DNA of 31,799 bases from CAYNFT01 sp964396535 (GTDB taxonomy: Bacteria; Chloroflexota; Dehalococcoidia; Dehalococcoidales; UBA2162), in contig CAYNFT010000014.1 in NCBI GenBank assembly GCA_964396535.1, positions 1 through 31,799 on the forward strand. The letters are read 5' to 3'. A model generated the notes under the pieces. The model was not told where the DNA came from and did no database searches. It worked only from the letters and a program-made list of their open reading frames with translations. How positions within the stretch are numbered: position 1 is the first letter of the stretch; every line of letters starts with the position of its first letter. Below are positions 30,923 to 31,799 of the stretch, piece after piece. The position numbers and the translations under genes are program-made.

Positions 30923-31554
30923 AAGGCTTCTCAGGACTCCATCAATAACCATTGCACTTTCTTCTTCACCTTAAGTTTAATCTTGGTAAAACTGATATTA
31001 GAATATTGCCAGCCTGTCGTCAAGACCTGAGCGAAGTTGCATATAGATATTTCGAACGTCTGAAACGTTTGGGTTGGGGAGACTGGCAAAATGGAGCCAT
31101 CCGCTATTGAGGACAGGGGCTACTACCGGCTTACTCGCAAAGGTTGGGAGGCATCTGCGACCGCGGATATTAGACCCTGTCATGAGCCTCTACCACTATT
31201 CCCAGCAACAGCGCAACGCTAAAAGATATTCATACTACAAGTTTTTAAAACAAAACAACCCCAAGCATCCCAGACTCGACTAATCATCCTTTTTGAGCTG
31301 GGTTTCCGTGACTCTTTTGTTTTTGCCTTTGTCCTTTCCCTGTCCCTCTGGAGGGGAGAGGATGCAATCGCTTCCTCTCCTATCACAATTGTTCCAATTG
31401 TTAAATAACGACAATACCATAAACAATTTTTACTTTTTAAAAATTAAGCTGAAAACAAAAACGCACCTTAAAAATTGAATCTCCGATATCAAGAGCCTTG
31501 CCTTTTTCAGGCGGGGTAGTCTATAGCTCAATAAAAGCTGCAAAGAGCAAAATC

Positions 31555-31599
31555 AAGGCAAAAGTGCCTCGGACAATTAGGGGTGCTTTTGCCTTTTTT
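31555..31599 (+). terminator. Orphan strong intrinsic terminator
   Basis: AAGGCAAAAG (31555-31564) pairs with CTTTTGCCTT (31586-31595), extended by TGCC/GGTG wobble pairs, with six T residues on the plus strand (31594-31599). No plus-strand protein gene lies upstream within 1 kb, so it may end an unrecognised small RNA or a lost gene. Confidence 0.8.
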
Positions 31600-31799
31600 G
31601 TTTCTATTTTAGGGTAGTCGGGGTAAAACCAAACAGGATAACTTCACCATCGCAGATTCAACGACACTGCTATTGCTGGTAGATTTAAGTTTTACTAAAG
31701 CTATGAGGCCCCGTTCCTTAACGAGAGATAGCTTCGATGTAACTTTCCAAGCTAATGTTACCCAATAAAAGCCTCAATTGTAATGCTTGTTAACAGGCT

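Larger units (their letters stand above)
30521..31799. other. Long non-coding region with remnants
   Basis: About 1.28 kb with no intact gene. It holds the ATGATATCAT palindrome (30576-30585), twin GGTAAT palindromes, two tRNA-like 3' fragments, a possibly decayed reading frame near 30952-31210, an 8-bp hairpin (31355-31380) and an orphan plus-strand terminator. Composition becomes A/T-rich after 31390. Consistent with an eroded integration or rearrangement site. Confidence 0.6.

Noticed and set aside
30611..30952. 113-codon minus-strand frame
   Set aside because: It crosses both tRNA-like fragments (its SLAGGSNPPA-like stretch is translated T arm), so it is not a protein gene.
30952..31210. 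Plus-strand stretch reading DLSEVAYRYFERLKRLGWGDW, then in another frame YYRLTRKGWEA
   Set aside because: It might be a broken winged-helix gene, but the frames need more than one change and no start is visible, so it is not listed as a feature.
31074..31283. 69-codon plus-strand frame
   Set aside because: Basic, low-information sequence without start signals, in a region of other remnants.

Overview
The window reads like a chromosomal segment of an uncultured Chloroflexota bacterium, probably Dehalococcoidia. That assignment is inference, from a fused PilM-PilN protein, an archaeal-type winged helix, a Ser/His (SipW-type) signal peptidase with TasA-like proteins, and many NarL-type regulators; no marker gene fixes it. 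Promoters and Shine-Dalgarno sites look standard bacterial. Three runs of exactly 100 N (6449-6548, 14312-14411, 19320-19419) are scaffold placeholders; two lie inside tandem repeats of coding sequence and break the frame artificially.

Layout. 1-2414 (minus): a GH3-type adenylating enzyme overlapping a small ICMT/NnrU-like membrane protein. 2519-3439 (minus): a winged-helix regulator and a small partner protein, with a clear promoter and terminator. 3519-5426 (minus): two response regulators, one without an output HTH. 5692-18712 (plus): a type IV pilus operon from one strong promoter: repeat-rich coiled-coil protein, PilB/GspE ATPase, PilC/GspF platform, three prepilin-like genes (two with large inserted repeat domains), a small membrane protein, a PilO-like protein with a pilin body nested inside it, and a PilM-PilN fusion. 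18793-19472 (minus): the probable major pilin, with its own promoter and terminator; its start is lost in a gap. 19561-21456 (minus): a histidine kinase/NarL regulator pair. 21472-22284 (minus): prepilin peptidase. 22457-26090 (minus): SipW-like signal peptidase, TasA-like surface proteins (one fused to a ubiquitin-like domain) and a pseudo-receiver LuxR-type protein.

26238-29371: a tiny plus-strand secreted or membrane ORF with its own promoter, then minus-strand genes for a duplicated cupin, a small beta-rich protein, an RRM RNA-binding protein, ribosomal protein S21 and a zinc-ribbon protein. 29553-31799 is decayed: a frameshifted plus-strand remnant, a HAD phosphatase with one frameshift, two tRNA-like 3' fragments, twin palindromes and an orphan terminator, which together look like an old integration site.

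The most interesting signals are: (1) nested domain insertions in three genes of one pilus operon; (2) a C-terminal domain shared by a non-DNA-binding response regulator and the coiled-coil protein that opens the pilus operon, suggesting a signalling link; (3) a ubiquitin-like/TasA-like membrane fusion beside its likely signal peptidase; (4) 22-bp direct repeats just downstream of two promoters.
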